Below, piece by piece: positions 53,146-62,802 of a stretch of DNA of 64,000 nt. Position numbers and translations under genes: made by a program. Source of the stretch: Treponema sp. UBA6367 (lineage in GTDB: Bacteria > Spirochaetota > Spirochaetia > Treponematales > Treponemataceae); contig DJRF01000019.1 of NCBI GenBank assembly GCA_002437725.1, positions 155,502 to 219,501 on the forward strand. The letters run 5' to 3'. The notes below the pieces were generated by a model that ran no database searches, was not told where the DNA came from, and worked only from the letters and a program-made list of their open reading frames with translations. Every line of letters starts with the position of its first letter. Positions within the stretch are counted from its first letter, which is position 1.

Positions 53146-53239
53146 TACTACTAAAAATAGTTGTGTTATAATTTTATACTACCAGATTTGGAATAAGATA
53201 AAAGAAACTCGCAAAGAATATTTAGGTAATGAAAAATAA
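53146..53239 (+). pseudogene. collapsed copy of the 45–49 kb cassette
   Basis: 53146–53188 repeats the operator/promoter found at 45318–45362 (TACTACTAAAAATAGTTGTG and TTATAATTTTA...CTAC). It is then fused to IWNKIKETRKEYLGNEK-stop (53186–53239), which matches the C-terminus of the gene ending at 48813 (MDKIKETRKKYLHNI). The 3.4 kb that lie between these ends in the intact cassette are missing. Confidence 0.75.
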
Positions 53240-53340
53240 AATTTCTCCATTTTTCTCAAACCCTCAACTTTTTTCTCCAACTTATAATATGTAAGTTCTG
53301 TAGCTTAGGATTTACGTATTATAAGACAAGAGGTACAATA
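53222..53340 (+). repeat. shared cassette leader, copy 2 (119 bp)
   Basis: Closely similar to 50412–50530: TAGGTAAT, AAATAAAATTTCTC, CTCAACTTTTTTCTCCAAC, TATAATATGTAA, ending in SD AGAGG before the ATG at 53341. Confidence 0.75.
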
Positions 53341-54165
53341 ATGAACAACGAATTGAAGTCAGAAATCAGTTTTGTGCTGGACGGCAAGGAGCTTAAAAAG
53401 AATGTTTCTGCACTTGAAGTAATTTCTTACAATGATAATGGGGAAATTGTAAAAGAAGAAGAAATTGGTCAGTATACTTGGACTCATGTATATGATGAAT
53501 CTGGCAATCATATAAAATCAATAAAAACAGATGCCGCAACAGGCAAAATTGCTGAAGAAACCAGCCCTTCTGATGCTGTTCGTGTGTATTCAGATGGAAC
53601 AAAAGAGGAACATTATCATTCAGAAGATGGTCTTGTATATTGGCATAAATATTATAAAAATGATGTTTTGGTCTATGAATCTTACATAGAACGCTATGAA
53701 AACAAAAGCATCAAATACACCAGAAGGTTTGAAGACGGAAAAACTATAGAAGAATGGTGTCCAGTTTCAGAAAACGCAAAAAAATCAAAAAATGCGGAAA
53801 TCAAAATTTCAGAAAACGGAAAGACAATAACAGGAAAAAGAACTTTTTCAGAAGAGGAACATAAGCTCTATGAAGAATTTTCAGACGGTTCAAAAGGCTG
53901 GGCAAAATACACGGGTGACAATAAAAAACTTCTTCACCGAGTAGACAGAACTGGCTGCGAACAGATTAACGAGCTTGATGAAAACGGAAACTTTAAGTCT
54001 TACAAATACATCGAGCAAAACAAATATGATGCTTTGTACATTATTTCTGATTCTCTTTCCTACCACATTTTAGAAAAAAACGGAGTAAAAAAAGAGCAAA
54101 TTACAGTCACCGAATTTTCAAAAGACGGAAAAAAGACAAGAGAAATAACATACAAAGTGATTTAG
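53341..54165 (+). CDS. cytoplasmic protein with YwqK/MORN-like repeats
   Basis: 274 residues. Repeats with 'YNDNGEIVKEE', 'YDESGNHIKS', 'YSDGTKEEHYHSEDG' and 'ENGKTITGKRTFSE' resemble YwqK and MORN-type beta-hairpin units. No signal peptide, unlike the gene at 10501. Related proteins often serve as immunity or binding factors of unknown specificity. Its leader is shared with the leucine-rich repeat gene at 50531, and the next gene starts 13 bases after its stop. Confidence 0.65.
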   Translation: MNNELKSEISFVLDGKELKKNVSALEVISYNDNGEIVKEEEIGQYTWTHVYDESGNHIKSIKTDAATGKIAEETSPSDAVRVYSDGTKEEHYHSEDGLVYWHKYYKNDVLVYESYIERYENKSIKYTRRFEDGKTIEEWCPVSENAKKSKNAEIKISENGKTITGKRTFSEEEHKLYEEFSDGSKGWAKYTGDNKKLLHRVDRTGCEQINELDENGNFKSYKYIEQNKYDALYIISDSLSYHILEKNGVKKEQITVTEFSKDGKKTREITYKVI

Positions 54166-54178
54166 GAGAAAACAGTTT

Positions 54179-54679
54179 ATGTTGTACAAAACACTTGGAA
54201 AAATCAAACTTGACGCTGAGGATTTGATTGCTTATTCAACGCCAAAATTTACAGTTGAACGAAAAATCAAATATTTTAATAAAGCAAGAGAAGCTAAAGA
54301 AAAATCTTTGAATGGCAGTGTAACCGTAACAAGATGCACTCCAAACAATAAAGATATTGACAGTTTTGTGTTTACAAAAACGGCAACGGTATTCAAGGAC
54401 GAACCCGGCTTTTACAATTATGAAAAAGATCAGTCTAATTCAGAACGCTACGTATGGTGGATGAACTTTGGCGGCAATCCCGAACTTATGTATTTCTTGC
54501 AGATTTGTGCAGCCGGCATTACCGGGGTAGACGAGCTTGTTCTTCATTCTGTGGATGACGACACTTTTCTTGACGCTAAAGAAATGTACGAAGACCTTGA
54601 TGACGAAAACTCACTCGATTCAATAATAAATATGCTTTTTGAAAAAGAATATTACTGGGGTTCTGGCGACGGAAACTGA
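54179..54679 (+). CDS. unknown acidic protein
   Basis: 166 residues, cytoplasmic, with SD AGGAG. Mixed alpha/beta; the second half is rich in Asp/Glu ('HSVDDDTFLDAKEMYEDLDD'). A 'YVWWMNFGGNPELMYFLQI' segment is the most distinctive. No recognised domain. Probably cotranscribed with the repeat protein before it; a strong terminator follows. Confidence 0.6.
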   Translation: MLYKTLGKIKLDAEDLIAYSTPKFTVERKIKYFNKAREAKEKSLNGSVTVTRCTPNNKDIDSFVFTKTATVFKDEPGFYNYEKDQSNSERYVWWMNFGGNPELMYFLQICAAGITGVDELVLHSVDDDTFLDAKEMYEDLDDENSLDSIINMLFEKEYYWGSGDGN

Positions 54680-54728
54680 TTTTAAGTTTTTATGGAATGT
54701 TGTAGATACAAGAATCTAACTTAAACTC

Positions 54729-54781
54729 AAACCGAAAATTGTTCTGGAAGTACGGCTTCTAGTCAATTTTCGGTTTTATTT
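54729..54781 (+). terminator. perfect terminator hairpin
   Basis: AAACCGAAAATTG (54729–54741) pairs exactly with CAATTTTCGGTTT (54764–54776), followed by TATTTTT. It ends the unit starting at 53341. Confidence 0.85.
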
Positions 54782-54797
54782 TTATAGGAGAAAAAAC

Positions 54798-55115
54798 ATG
54801 ACAGAAAAAGAACTAACTCAAAAATTAAGCGACTGCTCATTTGTTTTAATGAAACCTAATAAATGTGCAGTTGCAATCAAAGACATTCCACAGGGATTTT
54901 CCATCGTTGCAAAAGGACTTGATAATGATGCTAAAAAAATTGTAGCAATTGCACAAAAACTTTTAAAACTCGTTGTGGAAGCCCCCGAAGAAGCAAAAAA
55001 AATATATAACGAAATTGAAGTTGATGTTTCTTTTAATAAGTACGACGAATTTCTGATAGATATTATGGAAGAATTCCGTCTTATAAAAACAGGCAGCAAA
55101 AAGCCAAAAAAATAA
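54798..55115 (+). CDS. small unknown protein
   Basis: 105 residues, SD AGGAG, start just after a terminator. Alpha/beta with 'KIVAIAQKLLKLVVEAPEEA' as the main helix and a basic C-terminus (KTGSKKPKK). No motif recognised. 69 bases before the next gene. Confidence 0.6.
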   Translation: MTEKELTQKLSDCSFVLMKPNKCAVAIKDIPQGFSIVAKGLDNDAKKIVAIAQKLLKLVVEAPEEAKKIYNEIEVDVSFNKYDEFLIDIMEEFRLIKTGSKKPKK

Positions 55116-55184
55116 GGCGGAAACTCAGCGTATTTTTCATCTTGACTAATTCATAATTCTTAAAAACGTGTTATAATTGTTTTT

Positions 55185-57029
55185 ATGACTATTGAAGAAA
55201 CAAGGTTAAAAAATATTCATCTGGTAAAAATGCTTGCAAGACACTTTTTTGTAGCGTTTTTGCCAGATTCACAGGAAGTTATTGACGAGTTAAACGAAAA
55301 CATCAAACAAGATTCGTTCGATTTTGATTCCTTAATATCCACGCAAAATAAAAATACTCATGAATTTTTAGCCAACTTTCTGCCAAAAAACGAAGACTTT
55401 TTTACGAATAAAAAACTTCAAAACGAAATCATAAAAAAATATGAAGAAAACACAGAATTGTTCAAGTACGGTTTGCCGCAACTTTGTTTGGAAGAGATTT
55501 ACGATTCCAAGTTTAAAAAAGAACTAAATCTTCGTGCCGGCAATGTTCTTGAATCGCTGAATAAAAATTCTTCGGAAAAATGTGGTGAATTTAATCTTGT
55601 TGAAGATTTTATGGGAAAAATAAAATCTGCTTGGAGTTTTGAAGACAAAGATTTGTCATATTACGAAGCCGAAGTTAATTTTTACGGTCTTAAAAAGATT
55701 ATAAAAACTTCTGAGCCAAAAACTCTTCTGTTTAAATGGAATAATTTCAATGCTGTTACTTCAATAAAGCAAATCGGCAAAAAGGAAAAAAACTCCAAGC
55801 CCGAAAAACTTGACAACATTTATTCCGCCTACAAAGTTTATGCTCAAGGCGAATATTCAAAAATCTTTATAGGCTATAAGGCAGAAAAAAATGCTTCTTC
55901 ACTAAAAGATTTCATAAAACTTGGTACAAATACAATCTACCAAAAGTTGAACAGCAAGTATCATGCCGAAAAAAACACGAACGATGATTTGATTCGCCTT
56001 GGTTTTCATCTTGCGGACGAAGAAAACTTGATTAATACAGAATCCACTGATTTGGACGAATATCGGTTTAAGCATCAAAAATCTTTTCAGATAACCGAAA
56101 ATCAGATTTTCTATATAAACAATGAGCTTCAAAAGTTTGACGGAAGTTATGTTCCGCAGTGCTTGGAAGATGATTGTAAATCTAGCGGCGAAAAGAAATC
56201 TTTGCTTGACCACTTGTACGAAAATTGCGTGCAGATTGTTCAAAAATTTCATAAAAAATGGCTTGATTTCGATAAATACGAAAGTGGGCTTCCTTTTGAA
56301 AAAGAAGAGTTTCAGTTTATTAACAAGATTTTTGATTCTGTAATTTCTTTTAGACTTGAACTTTCTTCAATCGAAAAAGAAAATTTTGATTCAGAAACTA
56401 ACGAGAAATTCAAATCCATAGAAAATGTTCAAAGCGTTTTTGAAAAAATAAAGCTGCTGTCTGAACTGGAAAGCATTTCTAAAAATTCAAAAATTTTAGA
56501 GCCTTTAAAAAGTCTGTTCACCAAAAACTCGTGGCAGTCCGTAAAGCAAAAACTTAATATCGACAATTCTTTGGAATATGAGCCAGAAAAAAAATCGAAA
56601 AAGCCGGTTTTTAGCGACAATATTGATTATGGCGGCGAAAACTACAGTGCGGATGAAGATTCGTATGAGGCGCAACCTTACGATATGGCAAACAGTCGGT
56701 ATGGCGAAGAAGCCGATGACTCCTATGAATATCTTATGAATCTGTTTTGCCAGGAATTTGAAGACGATTCTTTTTTTGTAAAAACTTTTTCAAAATTGGC
56801 CAAAAAGCAATTGCAAAACAAAAAAGATACAAATTCTTATAAGGCTTTGCTAGAACTTTTTGAAAAATGCGACAGAACTCATTCGTACAGCGCTTTGTGG
56901 ACTTACTACAAAACTAAAAACGACTTGGATTCCTCAAACAACGAAATGAGGGCTGTTTTTTCAAAACAAATAAAACGGATTCTCGACACTTTTATTCGCC
57001 ATTTTAAGAATGAATTGGGGGAAATCTAA
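55185..57029 (+). CDS. large unknown protein with acidic Tyr-rich segment
   Basis: 614 residues, no signal peptide or known domain. Mostly helical; a low-complexity Asp/Glu/Tyr-rich segment lies at about 480–520 ('YGGENYSADEDSYEAQPYDM'). A trace of a paralogue is at 51487. The gene after it starts at 57031, one base after its TAA, so the two are translationally coupled and likely work together. Weak SD. Confidence 0.65.
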   Translation: MTIEETRLKNIHLVKMLARHFFVAFLPDSQEVIDELNENIKQDSFDFDSLISTQNKNTHEFLANFLPKNEDFFTNKKLQNEIIKKYEENTELFKYGLPQLCLEEIYDSKFKKELNLRAGNVLESLNKNSSEKCGEFNLVEDFMGKIKSAWSFEDKDLSYYEAEVNFYGLKKIIKTSEPKTLLFKWNNFNAVTSIKQIGKKEKNSKPEKLDNIYSAYKVYAQGEYSKIFIGYKAEKNASSLKDFIKLGTNTIYQKLNSKYHAEKNTNDDLIRLGFHLADEENLINTESTDLDEYRFKHQKSFQITENQIFYINNELQKFDGSYVPQCLEDDCKSSGEKKSLLDHLYENCVQIVQKFHKKWLDFDKYESGLPFEKEEFQFINKIFDSVISFRLELSSIEKENFDSETNEKFKSIENVQSVFEKIKLLSELESISKNSKILEPLKSLFTKNSWQSVKQKLNIDNSLEYEPEKKSKKPVFSDNIDYGGENYSADEDSYEAQPYDMANSRYGEEADDSYEYLMNLFCQEFEDDSFFVKTFSKLAKKQLQNKKDTNSYKALLELFEKCDRTHSYSALWTYYKTKNDLDSSNNEMRAVFSKQIKRILDTFIRHFKNELGEI

Positions 57030-57030
57030 T

Positions 57031-57741
57031 ATGGAAAAAAATGTTAGGGAACTTATAACAGATATTTCGATTGAAAACGGCTTTTTCCCAGCGGATTTGG
57101 CAAATTGCTACGAAAAACATTCTGAAAAAATCGACAATATTATTTCAGTTTTTGATTTAAAAACGCCACAAGATAAAAAAATCGTTGAAGCCGCCTGCGA
57201 AATAATCAGCAGCAGTTTTGAAAAATCTGATAACCAGGTGGATTTTGAAGCGGAAATTCCAAAAGAAACAAAACTTCTTGTAATTACGGCTTTTCTGAAA
57301 AGTATTCAGTTTTTTTCAATGTGCTGGAATTTGGTGATTCTTGAAAAAAACAGCGTTTCAAAAAATCAGCCTAACGCATTTGTATTTGACTGGAACTGTG
57401 CAAAAAGAATTTCCATCTATGAATATCAGGAATATATGGCGGCCGCTGGCGACGGAATGAGAAAATTCGGCAAAGAAAACGAAATTTCCGATTTTGGAAA
57501 ACTTGGCCAGATGTGCGAAATTGAAGACAAGGAATATCAGTTCTACATTGACTTGAACCAAAATGTCGCTTCAAAAAAGTTTGCTGTGGAACTGGAATTT
57601 ACAAATGCAGATGAAAATTACAAAACTTCCATAGTTTCAAAAGGCGATGGAACTTGCAGATTGTATTCGCAGCCTGTGCAAGTTGGAGATATTTTCCGCG
57701 GAATAAAAAATCTAATCGTAAAAATTATTCCCGAAGAATAA
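57031..57741 (+). CDS. unknown protein coupled to the 614-residue gene
   Basis: 236 residues from the ATG at 57031 (MEKNVRELITDIS), preceded by SD GGGGGA inside the end of the previous gene. N-terminal helical half, then beta-rich with 'FVFDWNCAKRISIYEYQEYM' and 'DGTCRLYSQPVQVGDIFRG'. No known domain. The repeat copy D follows immediately downstream. Confidence 0.6.
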   Translation: MEKNVRELITDISIENGFFPADLANCYEKHSEKIDNIISVFDLKTPQDKKIVEAACEIISSSFEKSDNQVDFEAEIPKETKLLVITAFLKSIQFFSMCWNLVILEKNSVSKNQPNAFVFDWNCAKRISIYEYQEYMAAAGDGMRKFGKENEISDFGKLGQMCEIEDKEYQFYIDLNQNVASKKFAVELEFTNADENYKTSIVSKGDGTCRLYSQPVQVGDIFRGIKNLIVKIIPEE

Positions 57742-57746
57742 ACGCC

Positions 57747-57955
57747 AGTCCTAGCCAAAAAATCGAGTTTTTAGGAAGATGAACAAAAGCGTAAGCAAAT
57801 TTACAATTTGTGAAGATTTTGTGCGATAAGAACAATCTTGGTTACGGAGTAACCCAAACCAATTCAAACGAAGTTTGAGCACAACCATCTGTAGCAAATT
57901 GTAAATTTGCTGAAAGCGTTTTTTCATAATTTATAAAAAAACCGGCTTTTGGACT
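57747..57955 (-). repeat. palindromic intergenic repeat, copy D (about 209 bp)
   Basis: Opens with AGTCCTAGCCAAAAAATCGA and closes with AACCGGCTTTTGGACT, imperfect inverted ends. The interior is the reverse complement of copy A. Sub-terminal stretches CAAATTTACAATTTG and CAAATTGTAAATTTG are exact complements, so the whole element can fold into a long stem. Contains no ORF. Confidence 0.8.
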
Positions 57956-57989
57956 ATCTAAATAAAATTTATCTTCATAAGGTGAGTTT

Positions 57990-60416
57990 ATGACAAAGTT
58001 GTATGTTCCCATTGTTTCAAGCGAAAATGAATTATTTGAAGTAAAAACCGTTTTCGATGAAGATTTAAGCGTAAACGGTTTTTAGTATCACAGCGATTGC
58101 GAAAACGTTGATCCTTTGCTAAAAAAATTAAAAGCCGCTTTTTCAAACGACATAAAAGCTCGTATAAAAATCAGAAAAGGCGACGAAAAATTCAAATCTT
58201 TTGATTCAAGCACGCAATCCATTCATCTTGGCATTTTTGTTTCTTTGTTTTCTTATTTAAAAAAACGTGAATTTTCAAAAAAATACAGCACAATCACAGT
58301 TACAGGAAATTTTTCTGTATGCAACAAAAAAATAAAGCTGGAAGCGGTTTCAGAAATCCTTCAAAAATTTGAAGTTGCCAAGGAAAACGCTTTTTCAAAT
58401 CCGAACGAAAAGCATTTGTTCATTTATGTAAGCGATGAAGAAAAACCTGTTTTGGAAGGTTGGCATAAAAATCTTTTTGTTGTGGCCATTTCTTCAAAAG
58501 AAAAAATTGAATGTGTTTTTGCCGAAATTTTTGAACTGAATGCACTTCAGAAAAAGGTCATTTCTTCATTTTTGGATTCCAAGTATAAAAATGAATATGT
58601 TGAAACTCCATCTTTTATAGAATGGAAAAAGGAGTTTCTTTGCAATGAATGTGCAGGCTTTATAATTCAAGGAAAGTCAAACAGCGGAAAAACCATTGCC
58701 GCAACAAATCTTTGCAAATATCTGCTTGTTACAGACTTTTGCAAAAAAATAGTTTGGATTACAATTAATGACAATAAACGATTTTGGAATAAAATCACGG
58801 GATCAACAGGAAATGTAATCAACTTTGACAAAACACAAATCATAAAAAATGAATTTTTGGAGCAGTTTTGTGAGCTGGATGATTTTCTTGCGAGTAAAAA
58901 AGAAGTTTGCTTAATAATCGACAACATTGAAGGCGACTTTGTAGATGAAATATTGACTTTTATAAATGACAACTATAAAAATTCGATTGAACAAGGCATC
59001 CTAAAAATAATACTTACAAGCTGGTATAAAAGCAAAGACAAGGAACTTGTGCAAAGTCTGCGTTTGTCAGAAAAAAGTGCTGAAAAACTGGAAATTACCC
59101 GCAACGAATTCAATTATATCGTTTTTAGCGTTTTAGAAACTTTTCAGAACAAATCAGTTTATTTTGAAAGCCCTGTGGAATTGCAAAACAAACTTTTGAA
59201 TCTGCTTTACAAACAGTGCTTTAGTGGCAAAACAATCTATCCCGGCTACGTTGCGCTTGCCCTTGCTCCATTGCACGAAATTGAACTTGCAGAACTGATT
59301 GAACGCTACGAACAGGAAGACATAAAAAATCTTTCTGCAAAAAAAAGAATTCTAAAAATCGATTTTGAAGTTTTAGACCCGGTTTCACAGTTGGTTTTCT
59401 TTACTTTTTTAGGAATCCATAATTACTGGGGTGAAATAAATGCTGAAGAAATTTGTAAAACTTTAAACACAAAGATTTTTAACAGTTCGAATGTTGGAAA
59501 TTCATTTATTTCTGAAAAAAATGTGGCAGATTCTATAAAAAAACTTGTAAAAAAGGATTTTCTTCAAAAAAATGAAAAAAACGCATATTTTATCAAAAAA
59601 GATGTGGTTGAATATTGTATTTTTTCAAATCCTAAAAAAGGTGAAATCGAAGAAAAATTCACTGCTGTGCGGAACGTTTTAATTCCCGACGACATAAAAA
59701 TCGAATTCACGATTCAATACAATCTGTTTGATGAATTCAAAGGTTTGATAAAAGATTTTCCCGATAGCAAAAAGATAAATGACTTTTTCATTTACTGCAT
59801 TGAAAAAGATAAAGGCTTGAATTACTTAAAAGTTCTTGTTGAAAAAGGAATTGATCCTAATTATAAGGATAAGGATAATTTTACTGCTATTGATGAAGTT
59901 TGGTTCCACAAACCTGATGTAAAAGTTCTTGATTATCTGATTGAAATAGGTTTTAAGCCAAGAAAACTCTCATTAACCGGTAACAGTTGTTCTCCATTGA
60001 CATGTGCAGTTATGGTTGGTCATGTTCCTCTTGTAAAATGGATTATAAAAAAACATCTTTTTGACGACATCAATAAATACGAATATAGAGGGCAGTATAC
60101 AGCTTTACAACTTTATACTGCGATTGGAGCAAATACCGAAATTCTATACCTTTTAATAGAGGCAGGTGCAGATTTTTTCCTAAAAACAAAAACAAAAATC
60201 GCGCTAGGTCTTTTGAGTTTGGCAGTAGGAAATAGCAAACATCCTGAAATTTTAGAAGAATTAGTTCAATATAAGTTATATGATGATTGTTTTGATAATA
60301 ATGATGCAGAATTTGCTCTAAAATATGCAATTAAAATTAAAAATAAAAAAGCAATCAAAATTTTAACTCCACTTTTTAAGGAAGGTAATGGAGTTGAGGT
60401 TCCCCAAAGAGTATGA
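57990..60416 (+). pseudogene. STAND NTPase with Lon-like N-domain and ankyrin repeats, in-frame TAG
   Basis: ATG at 57990 with SD AAGGTGAG begins a frame that is open to 60416 except for one TAG at codon 32 (58083–58085). The rest (from a TTG at 58116 with no SD) is 766 residues. Residues 60–170 of the joined frame resemble a Lon-type S16 domain without the Ser–Lys dyad ('HLGIFVSLFSYLKKREF', 'ITVTGNF', 'HLFIYVSD'). A P-loop NTPase follows: Walker A GKSNSGKT near 227, Walker B 'VCLIIDNIEGD' near 306, 'KIILTSWYKSK'. The last 200 residues hold ankyrin repeats ('GIDPNYKDKDNFTAID', 'LYLLIEAGADFFLKTK'). STAND–repeat proteins of this shape act as sensors, including in phage defence; role here is inferred. 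Confidence 0.75.
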
Positions 60417-60624
60417 TTTTCTAATTTTTATCAAAACCCAAGCATATTGGAATTTATTAACTTGGTTGAATTTTTCAATTCCGCTTGTCGTTCGGGGTCC
60501 AATCCCTAACGCAAATCAATTTCTAAAGCATAATATTTTCCAGTCTATCAGCAAATGAAAGACCAGGAAATGTATATTTTTTATAAATCTAACAGTTCAA
60601 TCTTTAATTTTTTACGAGGTGTTT

Positions 60625-61728
60625 ATGATTTACATTTTAAAAGAGTTTTTTCAAAGAATAGCGAGCAATATTTCTTATTTCTTTACGGATACGTTTTTTC
60701 CTTTGGTTAAAATTATTTTGCTTTATCCTTTTGCAATGATGGGAATTATTTCTGCGCAACTTGCAATTGCAGATAATATTTTAGAAAACTACTTTTTCAA
60801 AAAAAGAAAAATCCCTGAAAAATGGCTAAAAAAGGGAATTGAACAAAAAAATCCTCGTGCGTATGTTCTTATGGGAAGATTTATTCAAAGAAACATTGAG
60901 CTAGCTGGTTGGGAAAATCGACCGAGCGAAAAGGAACAAATAGCCGGTTTTAATAAAGCTTTAGATTTGTACAAAAAAGCAGCCGCCCAAAACTACGCAA
61001 TCGGTCAATATTGGGTTTTTCAAATTCATTACTACAAGGAATATTGCAGCTGGAAAACTGACGGAACAGAAGAACTTGAATTGGCGGCAAAAAACGGCTG
61101 CCCGAATGCTCAATTTTATTATGCTAAAAAATTTTTAGAAGCTGACGATGTTGAAAATGGTTCTTACTGGATGAAAAAAGCCGCAAGCCAGAGCAAAAGA
61201 GAATGGAAAAAATGCGAAAGCAATCCGCCTTTTTATGACGATGTAAAAAAATGGGTGAAAAACAACAAAGATATTATCCAAATCAGAAAGCTTGCTTTGG
61301 AAGGCGATGCGGACGCAATGTATAAATATGCACAATATATGAAGCATGATTCTTTTAACAATGACAGCCTAAAACTTGGCCATGAATGGAACACAAAAGC
61401 CGCAAAAAAAGGTTCAGTTTCAGCCATGTGCGATGAAGCAACCTTTATTGTAAACGATTGGGTCAGCGGAACTCTGGAAGAAGCCGTTGAATATTATAAA
61501 AAGGCGATTGCCGGCGGAAGCAAACTTGCACATTGGGGACTTGGCGAATGTTATCTTTATGGCTGGGGAACGGAAAAAAACTATGAAAAAGCAAAATATC
61601 ATCTGAACCAAGCTGCCAAGTACGGATATAAATTTTGCGCAAAAGAACTTAAAGGCGTTACTTCAGAAAATATCAGTAAAATCGACGGTAAAAAAATATT
61701 AAAAAATCACCGGGATTTTTATAATTAG
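60625..61728 (+). CDS. membrane-anchored Sel1-like repeat protein
   Basis: 367 residues from ATG 60625 (SD GAGG). N-terminal hydrophobic segments at about 8–50, then Sel1-like repeats: 'RAYVLMGRFIQ', 'YKKAAAQNYAIGQYWVF', 'CPNAQFYYAKKFLEADD', and 'LAHWGLGECYLYGWGTEKNY' near 300. Sel1 repeats make an alpha solenoid for protein contacts. The 208 bases before it (60417–60624) hold no gene that I can see, only a weak hairpin GTTCGGG/CCCTAAC near 60490. The next gene starts eight bases after its stop. Confidence 0.8.
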   Translation: MIYILKEFFQRIASNISYFFTDTFFPLVKIILLYPFAMMGIISAQLAIADNILENYFFKKRKIPEKWLKKGIEQKNPRAYVLMGRFIQRNIELAGWENRPSEKEQIAGFNKALDLYKKAAAQNYAIGQYWVFQIHYYKEYCSWKTDGTEELELAAKNGCPNAQFYYAKKFLEADDVENGSYWMKKAASQSKREWKKCESNPPFYDDVKKWVKNNKDIIQIRKLALEGDADAMYKYAQYMKHDSFNNDSLKLGHEWNTKAAKKGSVSAMCDEATFIVNDWVSGTLEEAVEYYKKAIAGGSKLAHWGLGECYLYGWGTEKNYEKAKYHLNQAAKYGYKFCAKELKGVTSENISKIDGKKILKNHRDFYN

Positions 61729-61736
61729 GAAAAATT

Positions 61737-62798
61737 ATGGAAAACAACAAAACAATGAAGAATCTAAGCAGAATCAACGCTAGAATCTACGAGCTGATGT
61801 TTCTTCTTTATGACCAGATGGCAGAAATAAAAGAACAGCTGGATTTATTGATAAAAAGCGGAAAAACTTACTACAAAGGATATAAAATAACTGGCGACAT
61901 TGGATTCGGTGTTGATGAAGAAGACAACATTTCCGGAGTTGATGAGTATTTTGAAGCCGAATCAGAATGGAAACTCGTGTTTGAATATGGGAAAAAACTG
62001 CCGAACAAACTAAAGGCTCTTGATTTGTGGAAAAACTACAGCAAGGATGAACTTTCAATTCCTATGGATTACATTTGCCGCGTAACTTACGGTTTTCTTC
62101 ATCCTGAAAAGGAAGAAGATGAAAAGCCATATTGGGCGAACTACAAAATTCCTTATGAAATTTTTAAAAATGCAAAGCCAGAAGATTTTTATCACTGCAT
62201 AAAAATCACTATTGGAAAATTCAAGTTGCACAGAAAATTCACAGAAAAAGAGCGCAAAGACTTTAGGATGAACAAAGAATACTTTGAAAAAATGAAAAAA
62301 CATCCAGAAAGACAAAATTTCTTCTGGTTTGAAAAACGAAAACTCCTGAAACTTGCAAAAAAAATGCTTGAATATGAACTTAGCATAAATTTAACTTCTA
62401 AAAAAATCAAAAAAGACTTTGAGCAGCTTGTAAAAAACGGATATTCAATATTCGACAAAAGCGAGATAGAAAAAACGCTCGACTATAATTTTCATCATCC
62501 GTTTGGAATTGTTACAAAAGACGATTCTCTGCTTGCTTACACTTTTCATAACCTTATGACAATGAATGGACTTTCAGCCGACAACGAGGAAAATTATTTA
62601 GACGGAGAAGTTCCGCAATGGGCAGATCCGCCGTTTTTTAAGGAAGAACCATTCAACAAAATTCACTTGTGTTTTTCAATGCACGGACTTTACACTCACT
62701 GCGATTTAACAAGAAAAGAAGTCCTAAAAATGAAGTTAAGAAACTTCAGCCCATATTTTGAAATCCGGATTGAAACAAATCCAGAAGTGGAAAGTTGA
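61737..62798 (+). CDS. unknown cytoplasmic protein
   Basis: 353 residues, SD GGAAAA, probably cotranscribed with the Sel1 protein. An N-terminal coiled coil (about 5–40) is followed by 'YYKGYKITGDIGFGVDEEDN' and mixed alpha/beta rest; the GYKI segment is similar in appearance to the GWKI units of the protein at 45692, but that may be chance. No known domain. Confidence 0.6.
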   Translation: MENNKTMKNLSRINARIYELMFLLYDQMAEIKEQLDLLIKSGKTYYKGYKITGDIGFGVDEEDNISGVDEYFEAESEWKLVFEYGKKLPNKLKALDLWKNYSKDELSIPMDYICRVTYGFLHPEKEEDEKPYWANYKIPYEIFKNAKPEDFYHCIKITIGKFKLHRKFTEKERKDFRMNKEYFEKMKKHPERQNFFWFEKRKLLKLAKKMLEYELSINLTSKKIKKDFEQLVKNGYSIFDKSEIEKTLDYNFHHPFGIVTKDDSLLAYTFHNLMTMNGLSADNEENYLDGEVPQWADPPFFKEEPFNKIHLCFSMHGLYTHCDLTRKEVLKMKLRNFSPYFEIRIETNPEVES

Positions 62799-62802
62799 AT
62801 TC

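Noticed and set aside
58116..58118. TTG at 58116 as the true start of the STAND gene
   Set aside because: No SD precedes it, and a well-spaced ATG with SD exists in the same frame at 57990, before the TAG.
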